64,000 nucleotides of DNA, taken from contig NZ_JBHLUN010000005.1 of NCBI RefSeq assembly GCF_042433915.1, positions 248,001 to 312,000 on the forward strand, written 5' to 3'. The stretch comes from Roseomonas elaeocarpi (GTDB lineage: Bacteria; Pseudomonadota; Alphaproteobacteria; Acetobacterales; Acetobacteraceae). Below the pieces are notes generated by a model, which saw nothing but the letters and a program-made list of their open reading frames with translations, did not search any database and was not told where the DNA came from. This document shows, piece after piece, positions 1-5,917 of this stretch (positions are counted from its first letter, which is position 1; every line of letters begins with the position of its first letter). The position numbers were made by a program, and so were the translations under genes.

Positions 1-348
1 GATTCGCAGGTCCTCTTCCCCCTGTACGTTCCGGACGCCGGCGTTGATCGGCATCAGCCACGCCAGGATCTCCGCGACGGTTGCCGGGCGCAGGAGCGCA
101 GCGAAACGGTCGGCTCCTATCTCAGCCTCGCGGCGGTCGGCGGGGGTGAGCTGCGACAGGTCCGCCGGCGCCAGCACCATGGCGCGCTCGCGCTCCGCCT
201 CGGACCACTGAGCCATCGGCTTGTCCGGTCCGCCCACCACGCGCCCGGTGAGCCCCGCCACCGCTGCCGCGACCACGGGCGGCAGCTGCGGCTCAGCCGG
301 CAGCGACAGGGGCAGCGTCACGGGACGGCGGGCGAGTGACTGGCTCAA
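1..348 (-). CDS. Phage hypothetical protein, C-terminus outside window
   Basis: The frame is open to the left edge, so the C-terminus is missing. It begins with TTG at 348, whose last bases overlap the TGA of the DUF1376 gene (TTGA); an in-frame ATG at 216 is the alternative start. The visible residues are rich in Ala, Pro and acidic residues and show no domain I recognise. The coupled start and shared strand make it the next gene of the leftward early phage operon. No function is assigned. Confidence 0.5.
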   Translation of the reverse strand, partial: MSQSLARRPVTLPLSLPAEPQLPPVVAAAVAGLTGRVVGGPDKPMAQWSEAERERAMVLAPADLSQLTPADRREAEIGADRFAALLRPATVAEILAWLMPINAGVRNVQGEEDLRI

Positions 349-1289
349 TGGCGTAGCTCCTCGGACGGGACATACGGGAGGTCGTCGGCGGCAGCCTCGC
401 TGGCGGCGAACATCCAGCCGCGGCGGCTGGGCGCTGCAGCGGCGGGGCGCTGCCCGCTGCCACGGCGCATCCGCTGGGATACCGATGCGACGATCCAGGA
501 CACGGGGTCCGCCGGCCGGGCGTCCTCCGCTTCGGCCAGCACCAGCGAAACCAGGGCGCAGTTGTTGCCGGCGTCACGCAGCAGCCGGCCGAGAAGCTTT
601 GCGGCAGGCTCCCGGGGCTGGCCAGTCAGGCGGCGGAGGCGCGCGAGGCCTTCGGAGAACAGCGCTGCCTTCGGATCAGGAGCAGGTTCAGCCGGGCCCG
701 CGACCTCCGGCGCGCCATCGGCGTGCCCTGAGCGAAGCGAAGGTTCTTTTTCTTCTGTCCTGTTCTGTTCTGTTCTGTCAGCGGGGACATCCGCGGGACG
801 TCCCGTGGTTGTCCCGCGGGACAAGACGGGGACATCCGCGGGACTGCCCTGTTCCGTCCCCGCGGCGTCCCGTTGTGCCGCCGCCGCCTTCGCGGCCTTG
901 GCAGCACGCCACTTCGCCTTGCGGTCACGCTCCGTGCCCCGACGCTCGTACGCCTCCAGCGCCTGGTCGCACAGAAGCTGGTGGTACAGCCGGCCATCGC
1001 TGCACAGGACGAAGCCGTGCAGGGCGTTGCTCTTCACCTTCAGCCAGCCCTTCACGTCGCGCCCGAAGTCCGCGAGCTTCGCCAGCGCCCCGTCATCGTT
1101 GGGCAGGCTGCCGGCCGGGCACTGCTGCCAAGCCTGCCACCAGAGGCGCACGGCAGCGCGGAACTCCGCGTCAGTAGCGCGCGCGTCGAACACGCTGCCG
1201 AAGAGGCGGTGGCCGAACAGTGGCATGAAATCGTAGCCGCGGAGGTCGCAGTCCGCGGGCGTGAGAGGTGCGGGAAGCGTCATGGTCAC
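345..1289 (-). CDS. DUF1376 (YdaU-like) phage replication-region protein
   Basis: A 314-residue protein. Residues 15-120 fit the DUF1376 domain of phage early operons: an aromatic-rich start, a WxxAWxQxPAGSLPxDD motif near residues 50-67 and LAxxxG. Such proteins are usually found beside phage replication genes and are thought to act in replication initiation. A basic Ala/Lys stretch and a low-complexity linker (about residues 125-180) follow; the linker holds two PADVP repeats and an EQNRTEE run. The C-terminal third is a separate helical part. The start is GTG at 1289, overlapping the preceding stop (GTGA); an ATG two codons later is possible. Domain assignment is good, mechanism is not known. 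Confidence 0.75.
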   Translation of the reverse strand: MTMTLPAPLTPADCDLRGYDFMPLFGHRLFGSVFDARATDAEFRAAVRLWWQAWQQCPAGSLPNDDGALAKLADFGRDVKGWLKVKSNALHGFVLCSDGRLYHQLLCDQALEAYERRGTERDRKAKWRAAKAAKAAAAQRDAAGTEQGSPADVPVLSRGTTTGRPADVPADRTEQNRTEEKEPSLRSGHADGAPEVAGPAEPAPDPKAALFSEGLARLRRLTGQPREPAAKLLGRLLRDAGNNCALVSLVLAEAEDARPADPVSWIVASVSQRMRRGSGQRPAAAAPSRRGWMFAASEAAADDLPYVPSEELRH

Positions 1290-1552
1290 ATCCCGAGCGC
1301 GCGGCGGTAGAGATCGAGGAGAGTTTCCTGCTCCTCTACCTCGGCGGGCTCCTGCTTGCGGATACGGAGGATCGTCCGGACCACCTTCACCTCGAAGCCC
1401 GCGCTCTTGGCCTCGGCGAAGATGTCCTTGATGTCGTCGGAGAGGGCTTTGCGCTCCTCCTCCAGCCGTTCGATCCGCTCGATGATGGAGCGGAGGCGGT
1501 CAGCAGCGATGCCGCCAACATCGGCGCCGGCGTCTTCCTGGTCCTCAGCCAC
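1286..1552 (-). CDS. GapR-like DNA-binding protein (DUF2312 family)
   Basis: An 88-residue helical protein. It has the family hallmarks: an LRSIIERIERLEEERK coiled-coil helix near residues 20-36, then DDIKDIFAEAKSAGF, then a basic IRKQEP segment and a final LLDLYRRALG. GapR of Caulobacter is a nucleoid protein that clamps overtwisted AT-rich DNA and assists topoisomerases during replication. Here the gene lies in a phage early operon between the DUF1376 protein and a small HTH protein, so it probably serves phage replication or takes over the host nucleoid. The start is GTG at 1552. Confidence 0.85.
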   Translation of the reverse strand: MAEDQEDAGADVGGIAADRLRSIIERIERLEEERKALSDDIKDIFAEAKSAGFEVKVVRTILRIRKQEPAEVEEQETLLDLYRRALGM

Positions 1553-1781
1553 GCGCGGGCCCCTTCAAGCGGATGAACCGGCGCACGGGCTGGTAGCCCA
1601 GGCCGATGATGATTGCCTCACTCACCTCGCGGTCGCCGCGCAGGGTGTCGCAAACCTGCGACCGCGCGATGCCGCGCTTGCGCGCCCAGGCGGACTGGCC
1701 GCCCTCGCTGTCGCATTGCTGCGACAGTTCGCGCCGGAGCTGCTTGTCGCTGATCGCCAGCAGCTCGGGTTCGTCGCTCAC
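1545..1781 (-). CDS. Small HTH-like phage DNA-binding protein
   Basis: A 78-residue protein. The segment GGQSAWARKRGIARSQVCDT at about residues 27-46 reads as a helix-turn-helix, with two helices around a small-residue turn, followed by a GxExVSEAIIxGLGY-like tail. Many alphaproteobacterial prophages carry such proteins in their early operons. It starts at GTG 1781, overlapping the VRR-NUC stop by four bases, and its own stop overlaps the GapR-like start by eight. A regulatory or replication-accessory role is inferred only. Confidence 0.6.
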   Translation of the reverse strand: MSDEPELLAISDKQLRRELSQQCDSEGGQSAWARKRGIARSQVCDTLRGDREVSEAIIIGLGYQPVRRFIRLKGPARG

Positions 1782-2176
1782 AGGCGCACCTGCCGAAGGG
1801 GGATGCCCTGCGCCGCCAGCACCGCACTCGCCTCCTCGACGCTACGCACCACCGCCACCGGGACGCCGGCTGCGTTGATCGTCTGATGCAGCAGCACCTG
1901 CTCGGGCGAGACGCGGCCGTTGTGCTTCTTCACCTCGAGCAGCACCGTCTTGCCGGGCGGCACGATCACGATGAGGTCCGGGAAGCCGTCGAGCACGCCG
2001 TCGGCATGGCGGTTGGCATAGTAAGCGGCCCGCGCACGCTTGCTCCGCGCCGGATCGCCGGCGGCCTCGTTGGCGGCATGGTGCACGACGCTTCCGTAGG
2101 GCAGCGCCAGCGCCATCCAGTCCAGCAACTGCCGCTGGATCTCGCGCTCGGAAGGGCGTGGCAGCAGGTCGCTCAC
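1778..2176 (-). CDS. VRR-NUC domain nuclease
   Basis: A 132-residue single-domain protein of the VRR-NUC (PD-(D/E)xK) superfamily. It shows the order expected for the fold: an N-terminal helix with an E (SEREIQRQLLDWM), then GFPDLIVIVPP with the catalytic Asp near residue 67, then LLEVKK with the catalytic Glu and Lys near 79-81, then GRVSPEQ and a QxxxHQ-like helix. Stand-alone phage VRR-NUC proteins are proposed to resolve branched replication intermediates. The start is GTG at 2176, overlapping the upstream stop. Confidence 0.88.
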   Translation of the reverse strand: MSDLLPRPSEREIQRQLLDWMALALPYGSVVHHAANEAAGDPARSKRARAAYYANRHADGVLDGFPDLIVIVPPGKTVLLEVKKHNGRVSPEQVLLHQTINAAGVPVAVVRSVEEASAVLAAQGIPLRQVRL

Positions 2177-2544
2177 CGGAACCTCTGCGCCGTCTCAGGC
2201 AGTGCCGGCGGGCCGCGACGTAGCGGCGCCAGCGGGTCCGGCACTCGGTCGCAGACCGACACGAAGGGGCGGTGTTGGCGCTTCGCCGGCGCCACTGCGG
2301 CAGGCATGCACAGCCGCACGATGTCCATGCGCGCATCCACCTCAGCCCGCGTGATCGTGGGCAGGCGCGGCGTCCGCCCGGTGTCCCTCGGGTCAACATG
2401 CATCCCGGCGCGACCGGCGCGGTCCAGGATGGCGAGCACCCGCATGAAGGACATGCGATGGCGGTCTGCGAGCGTGGAAACACCCACGCCATCGTTCCAC
2501 TGCCTCAGGATCAGCAGATCGGCTTCGCTGACAGCGTCGGCCAT
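2173..2544 (-). CDS. Phage protein with N-terminal HTH-like segment
   Basis: A 123-residue protein. The first 50 residues (LILRQWNDGVGVSTLADRHRMSFMRVLAIL) look like a homeodomain-like helix-turn-helix of the kind used by phage regulators and small terminases. The rest is Pro/Arg-rich. It overlaps the preceding gene by one base and the following gene by four, so it is translated as part of the leftward early operon. The family is not recognised. Confidence 0.5.
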   Translation of the reverse strand: MADAVSEADLLILRQWNDGVGVSTLADRHRMSFMRVLAILDRAGRAGMHVDPRDTGRTPRLPTITRAEVDARMDIVRLCMPAAVAPAKRQHRPFVSVCDRVPDPLAPLRRGPPALPETAQRFR

Positions 2545-2717
2545 CAGACGCCGTGTCCCGTCAGCTGAGCGATGCGACGCTCGGTCTTCGCAATCCGATC
2601 ACGGATGCGCTTCGCCTTCTCGGTCAGCGAGTTCAGCTCGGCATGGCGGTAGAGCAGCTCATCGGCTGGCGAGCCGATCAGCCAGCGGCGCAGAAAGGCG
2701 AAGAAGTCACTGCCCAT
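2544..2717 (-). CDS. Small phage coiled-coil protein
   Basis: A 57-residue protein starting at MGSDFF (ATG 2717), which overlaps the stop of the preceding gene by 11 bases; an upstream ATG at 2750 would lie deeper inside that gene. It begins with an aromatic/hydrophobic helix (FFAFLRRWLIGS) followed by a charged helix with heptad-like spacing (LNSLTEKAKRIRDRIAKTERRIAQL). The family is unknown. Confidence 0.5.
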   Translation of the reverse strand: MGSDFFAFLRRWLIGSPADELLYRHAELNSLTEKAKRIRDRIAKTERRIAQLTGHGV

Positions 2718-3003
2718 TCTGGGCTCCTTCGATGCGAGCCAGCAGAGCATCGAGCGCTGCCACCTCCTGGGCGGCGCGGGCGCGGTCCTGCTGCAGGCGG
2801 CGCGCGTAGGCGTGCTCCAGCTGCTGGAATTCGTCGGCCGTGACGTGGCTGACGTTGCCCCACCAGTAGGACAGCGCCCGACGCGGGCTGATCCCGAACT
2901 GGCGGGCGATGGCGGATGCTGCCGCCTTCACGCTCCCGGTGTTGGCGCGCTCACGGGCGAAGCCCTCGCGCACCCACCCTGTGGCGATTTCAGCGTGCGA
3001 CAT
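2707..3003 (-). CDS. Phage early protein with possible DNA-binding helices
   Basis: A 98-residue protein if started at MSHAEIA (ATG 3003), which keeps the overlap with the upstream gene to 14 bases; an upstream ATG at 3066 would give 119 residues. The segment SVKAAASAIARQFGISPRRALSYWWG resembles a helix-turn-helix, and the C-terminal half is a long charged helix. Its place near Cro suggests a regulatory or replication role, but no family is recognised. Confidence 0.5.
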   Translation of the reverse strand: MSHAEIATGWVREGFARERANTGSVKAAASAIARQFGISPRRALSYWWGNVSHVTADEFQQLEHAYARRLQQDRARAAQEVAALDALLARIEGAQNGQ

Positions 3004-3211
3004 GCACAAGCCCTTGTGCGAAACACTCAACACGGTGTGCGTCTCCGGTGTGATGGTCAGGCTCATGGCGAGAGTGACCAGACACGGGAGACACAGAGAC
3101 GAGGGGCGCGCCTGGCAGGGCCGCCCCTTCGTCGTTTCCGGCCACCGGCGACAGCCGGCGGTCGAGGAAGGCGGCCCAGAGGGTGAAGCCGGAAGCCACG
3201 AGGTCGGTCAT
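2990..3211 (-). CDS. Putative small phage protein downstream of Cro
   Basis: A 73-residue frame whose ATG overlaps the Cro-like stop by four bases (ATGA), the pattern seen throughout this operon. The first 20 residues are mildly hydrophobic and the rest has low predicted structure. It overlaps the next gene by 14 bases when that gene starts at 3003. No homologue comes to mind, so it may be only a spacer reading frame. Confidence 0.3.
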   Translation of the reverse strand: MTDLVASGFTLWAAFLDRRLSPVAGNDEGAALPGAPLVSVSPVSGHSRHEPDHHTGDAHRVECFAQGLVHVAR

Positions 3212-3438
3212 GCCGCCACCGCGTTCTCAGCAGGTGGGGCATGAGCGACCGCGTCGGGGAACAGGTCGTTCGGCAGCACCGCGCCGCCGGTCTCGCGAGC
3301 GATCGCCGTGACCAGGTCGCCTTCGGGCCGGGTCAGGCCGCGAGACACGCGACTGATCGTCGCCGGACTACATCCGACGCGACGGGCCAGCTCGTAGCCA
3401 GCGGTGTTCGTGGTGCGCAGCCAGTCGAGGAGCTTCAT
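3208..3438 (-). CDS. Cro-like repressor
   Basis: A 76-residue protein started at MKLLDWL (ATG 3438); a frame open to 3498 would run through the operators. The segment AGYELARRVGCSPATISRVSRGLTRPEGDLV is a compact helix-turn-helix like that of Cro or YdaS-type antirepressors. It is divergent from the C1-type gene at 3532, and the operator cluster lies between them, the standard layout of a lambdoid immunity region. It is probably the first gene of the leftward early operon and represses c1. Confidence 0.75.
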   Translation of the reverse strand: MKLLDWLRTTNTAGYELARRVGCSPATISRVSRGLTRPEGDLVTAIARETGGAVLPNDLFPDAVAHAPPAENAVAA

Positions 3439-3449
3439 GGCCCCGCATC

Positions 3450-3521
3450 TTGCAGCCATTGCAAGGTTCCCGGCAAGAGCTTTTTGCGATGGCTGCAATC
3501 ACCATCTTGCGCCATATGCAA
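3450..3521. promoter_or_regulatory. Immunity-region operators, three TTGC-N7-GCAA sites
   Basis: Three 15-bp inverted-repeat sites with arms TTGC/GCAA and a 7-bp centre lie between cro and c1. They are at 3450-3464 (TTGCAGCCATTGCAA), 3484-3498 (TTGCGATGGCTGCAA) and 3507-3521 (TTGCGCCATATGCAA). Start-to-start spacings are 34 and 23 bp. The last site ends 10 bp before the c1 ATG, so it could control c1 itself. The same sites recur at 4463-4528. The symmetry is seen directly; C1/Cro binding is inferred. Confidence 0.8.
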
Positions 3522-3531
3522 TAATGCACTC

Positions 3532-4101
3532 ATGGCCAATCGGTTCAGAGAGCTGCGCGAGGCGCTGGGGTGGTCGCGGGACCGGCTTGCTGCCGAAGCC
3601 GAAATCAATCCTACGACCGTGTGGCGCTACGAGAACGGAACCGCGCCTCTGTTGAATGACGCGGCTCGGAAGATGGCTGCCGCACTAGGCGTGCGGCGCG
3701 AGGAGGAGGTGCTGCTTCCCCCTACCAGTTCCGCTGCAAGGCTGATCGGGCGTGTCGGTGCCGGTGCCGAGGTCTACCCCATTGATGACGGCTCGGAGAC
3801 TATCCCGGCACCGCCGACTGTCGGCGATGGCATCGCCGTGAGGGTCGTTGGCACATCAATGGTCCCAGCGTACCGGGAAGGGGATGTCCTGTTCGCGGAG
3901 CAGGCTGCCGATGCGCCAGAGGTAATCATCGGCAGGGACTGCATACTCCAAATCAGCGACGGTCGACGTCTCGTGAAGAAGGTGCTGCGTGGTTCGGAGC
4001 CTGGTAGGTTCCGACTGTTCAGCTACGAGACGCAAGACATCAGCGATGACGTCGAGCTGGTCTGGGCGGCTCCGGTGCGCTGGGTGCTGCGCGACCCCTG
4101 A
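3532..4101 (+). CDS. C1-type prophage repressor (HTH-S24 peptidase)
   Basis: A 189-residue protein started at MANRFRE (ATG 3532); the frame is open further upstream but that part runs through the operators and cro. Residues 5-55 are a Cro/C1-type HTH (LREALGWSRDRLAAEAEINPTTVWRYENG). Residues 80-189 are a LexA/UmuD-like S24 domain with the catalytic Ser in GTSMVPAYREGD and the Lys in RLVKKVL. A small Ala-Gly-rich linker precedes it, where RecA-stimulated self-cleavage normally occurs. It should hold both early operons off through the TTGC-N7-GCAA operators and be inactivated during SOS. Confidence 0.9.
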   Translation: MANRFRELREALGWSRDRLAAEAEINPTTVWRYENGTAPLLNDAARKMAAALGVRREEEVLLPPTSSAARLIGRVGAGAEVYPIDDGSETIPAPPTVGDGIAVRVVGTSMVPAYREGDVLFAEQAADAPEVIIGRDCILQISDGRRLVKKVLRGSEPGRFRLFSYETQDISDDVELVWAAPVRWVLRDP

Positions 4102-4111
4102 GTGGCTAGCC

Positions 4112-4390
4112 CTAGTCGGCCCACCTCATTTCTAGCAGCGGCAGAACCATTCCGATCGGGAAGCCGGGCGGTGTGGCGTCGTGCTTCAGGCGAGCCGTGA
4201 CCAGCGAGCGCTGGGTCCAAGGATCTTCGACATAGGGCGGCAGCAGCGGCGCCCTGAAACGCTTGGCCGCGAGCTGACGGGCGTGTTCCTCATCCTCCGC
4301 GACCACAAAACATTCACCCTCATGCTCGGATGACGTCCAGTCGGCATGCCATCGCATGTCCTCGACCGGCGTAAGCTGAAAGACGGGCAT
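4112..4390 (-). CDS. Hypothetical prophage protein behind a LexA box
   Basis: A 92-residue protein if started at MPVFQL (ATG 4390). A longer frame to 4435 would include the LexA box at 4419-4433, so the shorter form is preferred; an ATG at 4414 is also possible. It is acidic in the middle (EHEGECFVVAEDEEHARQLAAKRF) and ends with a hydrophobic stretch. It converges on c1. The SOS box immediately upstream suggests induction on DNA damage independent of C1. The family is unknown. Confidence 0.5.
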   Translation of the reverse strand: MPVFQLTPVEDMRWHADWTSSEHEGECFVVAEDEEHARQLAAKRFRAPLLPPYVEDPWTQRSLVTARLKHDATPPGFPIGMVLPLLEMRWAD

Positions 4391-4418
4391 AGGCTGGGGG
4401 GCTCCTTGCTCCATACGC

Positions 4419-4433
4419 GAACATAAAGAGAAC
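4419..4433. promoter_or_regulatory. LexA (SOS) box GAAC-N7-GAAC
   Basis: The bases GAACATAAAGAGAAC match the alphaproteobacterial LexA site, a direct repeat GAAC-N7-GAAC (equivalently GTTC-N7-GTTC). It sits 29 bp upstream of the preferred start of the leftward gene at 4390 and about 30 bp from the first operator of the rightward early promoter. Its core closely resembles the box at 16031. Confidence 0.75.
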
Positions 4434-4462
4434 ATACCACCACGCGTCGCGCCAAGCCCTTT

Positions 4463-4528
4463 TTGCAGTCAATGTAATATTGCAGCGATCGCAAGATTTC
4501 CGTTGCCTTCGCTTTGCAGCCAATGCAA
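4463..4528. promoter_or_regulatory. Rightward early promoter operators, three TTGC-N7-GCAA sites
   Basis: Three sites of the same 15-bp pattern as in the immunity region lie upstream of the first rightward gene: 4463-4477 (one arm mismatch, GTAA), 4480-4494 (TTGCAGCGATCGCAA) and 4514-4528 (TTGCAGCCAATGCAA). Start-to-start spacings are 17 and 34 bp. A second repressor-binding region like lambda OR is the natural reading. Any promoter elements should lie within this segment. Confidence 0.8.
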
Positions 4529-4560
4529 GGTTCCGCCATCACCTACGGAGCCCTGCCGCA

Positions 4561-4962
4561 ATGATCTCCGCCACCGCAGCAGCAGCTGCACCGCCATCAC
4601 CGTCCCTCGCCGCATCGCCTGACGCGCTGGCGGACCTGCGCCACAACGGCGCTCTGCAGATCATCCACCTCGCGCTGAAGCCCTTTGTGCCGGCGCAGGC
4701 AAACCGGCAGATGAGCGCCCGGCAGCTGGCGGTGCTGATGCACATCGCCATGGAGCAGGGCCCGCACACCGTGGGCTCGCTCGCGCAGGCCGGCAGCCTC
4801 TGGAAGGGGATCATGTCCCGGCAGGTGGCCGCGCTCCGCGAGGGCGGCTTCGTGGCGGAACGCGCCAATCCCGAGCACGTGCGGGCTCCACACCTGGTGG
4901 TGACGCAGCGCGGCCTCGCCGTGCTGGAGCGCCTCGGCACCCTGGACACGGGGATCGTCTGA
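4561..4962 (+). CDS. Winged-helix (MarR-like) phage early protein
   Basis: A 133-residue protein started at MISATAA (ATG 4561) with GGAG upstream. After a low-complexity Ala/Pro/Ser start, residues 45-125 look like a MarR-type winged helix: MSARQLAVLMHIAMEQ, TVGSLAQAGSL, a recognition-helix-like KGIMSRQVAALREGGF, and a wing with VTQRGLAVLERL. It is the first gene of the rightward early operon, a common place for a second regulator. Its target is unknown. Confidence 0.6.
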   Translation: MISATAAAAAPPSPSLAASPDALADLRHNGALQIIHLALKPFVPAQANRQMSARQLAVLMHIAMEQGPHTVGSLAQAGSLWKGIMSRQVAALREGGFVAERANPEHVRAPHLVVTQRGLAVLERLGTLDTGIV

Positions 4963-5186
4963 TGATCACCGCCGACCTCGACGCCATCCTCGCCGGCCTG
5001 CACCGCGCCACCATCGCGGAGGACTGGCCTCGCGTCCGCTCCATGCACGACCGCCTGATCGAGGCGCGCGACCGCGTGGAAGCCATGGAGCAGCACGGCA
5101 CCGTCCTGCCCTTCGCCGACGCTCGCCCGGCCGCCACCGCCGTGACCGGCAACGTGGTCCGTGGCCCCTGGGGGAGCGTGGCGTGA
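4962..5186 (+). CDS. Hypothetical phage early protein
   Basis: A 74-residue protein whose ATG overlaps the preceding stop by one base (TGATG). The first 45 residues are one predicted helix (ADLDAILAGLHRATIAEDWPRVRSMHDRL). The Gly/Pro-rich tail has no domain I recognise. It is in the rightward early operon. Confidence 0.5.
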   Translation: MITADLDAILAGLHRATIAEDWPRVRSMHDRLIEARDRVEAMEQHGTVLPFADARPAATAVTGNVVRGPWGSVA

Positions 5187-5299
5187 TGGACGAAGACGCT
5201 CTCGCCCCCGCCCGGGGCATCGTCCTGGCTGCGTTCGTGTCCCTGCCCCTCTGGGTCGGGCTCGCCAGGACAGCGAAGCTGCTGCTGGGGCTCGTCTGA
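5186..5299 (+). CDS. 37-residue membrane peptide of the phage early operon
   Basis: A very short gene that shares single bases with both neighbours (TGATG at each end), so translation is coupled in the operon. The product has an acidic start (MDEDALAPARG) followed by a hydrophobic segment, about residues 11-26 (IVLAAFVSLPLWVGLA), then a basic residue and a second short Leu-rich stretch. One membrane span is likely. The role is unknown. Confidence 0.5.
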   Translation: MDEDALAPARGIVLAAFVSLPLWVGLARTAKLLLGLV

Positions 5300-5637
5300 T
5301 GCCGGAGGCTCAGGAACCCTTTGCCGGCGGGGGCACGTCGCTGCCCCTGCGGCCCCGCGGCGTCAGCGTTGAGCAGGAACTGACGGGACTGCTGGAAATG
5401 CTCGGCCTCACGGGCGAGCGGCCGGCGCCGGTGCGCCATCGCACGCCCCATGAGGCGATTGACGCGGCGTTGTTCTGGATGCCGGGCACCGGCGTCGCCG
5501 CCACGATCCTGGCGCCGCACCGCGACCCGGTGCCGTTCCGGCTCCGCTGGCTCGCGCGCTGCTTCAACACCAGAGGCCGTACGCCAGCTGCCCTGCTCCG
5601 CCTGCAGCTGCGGGTGCGGGAGGGCGTCCATGGCTGA
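5299..5637 (+). CDS. Hypothetical phage early protein
   Basis: A 112-residue protein started at MPEAQEP (ATG 5299), which shares a base with the preceding stop. The central part has an acidic helix (VSVEQELTGLLEMLGL) and an aromatic/basic C-terminal half (PFRLRWLARCFNTRGRTP). No family is recognised. It overlaps the next gene by eight bases. Confidence 0.5.
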   Translation: MPEAQEPFAGGGTSLPLRPRGVSVEQELTGLLEMLGLTGERPAPVRHRTPHEAIDAALFWMPGTGVAATILAPHRDPVPFRLRWLARCFNTRGRTPAALLRLQLRVREGVHG

Positions 5638-5917
5638 CCCTTACGCCGGCATCCTGGGCGAGATCCTGGCCACGCGCCGCGGCCCGGTGGCCCGCATGCA
5701 GCCGGCGCCGGAGTTCATGTCGCTGAGCAAGGCCGTGGAAGTCGCCACCGCCGACCTGGCGCGGGTGATCCGCACCCCGAGCCCGAACCCGGCCTTCGCC
5801 GGGCGCCAGCACACCACCACGCCGCGCCAGGACCTGCTCCGCGCGGCTGCGGTGATCGTCGTCGCCATCGAGAACCTTGATCGGAACGAAGGCCGGGAGG
5901 CCGCACAGCATGCCTGA
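5630..5917 (+). CDS. Hypothetical phage protein (dATP/dGTP-type operon neighbour)
   Basis: A 95-residue protein started at MADPYAG (ATG 5630), overlapping the preceding gene by eight bases. The last 30 residues (RQDLLRAAAVIVVAIENLDRN) look like the helix found at the C-terminus of many small phage early proteins that accompany nucleotide-metabolism genes. That resemblance is weak, and no function is assigned. Its stop lies inside the ATGCCTGA start of the DnaN gene. Confidence 0.45.
   Translation: MADPYAGILGEILATRRGPVARMQPAPEFMSLSKAVEVATADLARVIRTPSPNPAFAGRQHTTTPRQDLLRAAAVIVVAIENLDRNEGREAAQHA

Noticed and set aside
748..780. GTTC-type repeats (TGTTCTGTTCTGTTC) as a LexA box
   Set aside because: The spacing between GTTC copies is wrong for GTTC-N7-GTTC, and the run is explained by the EQNRTE coding repeat of the DUF1376 protein.
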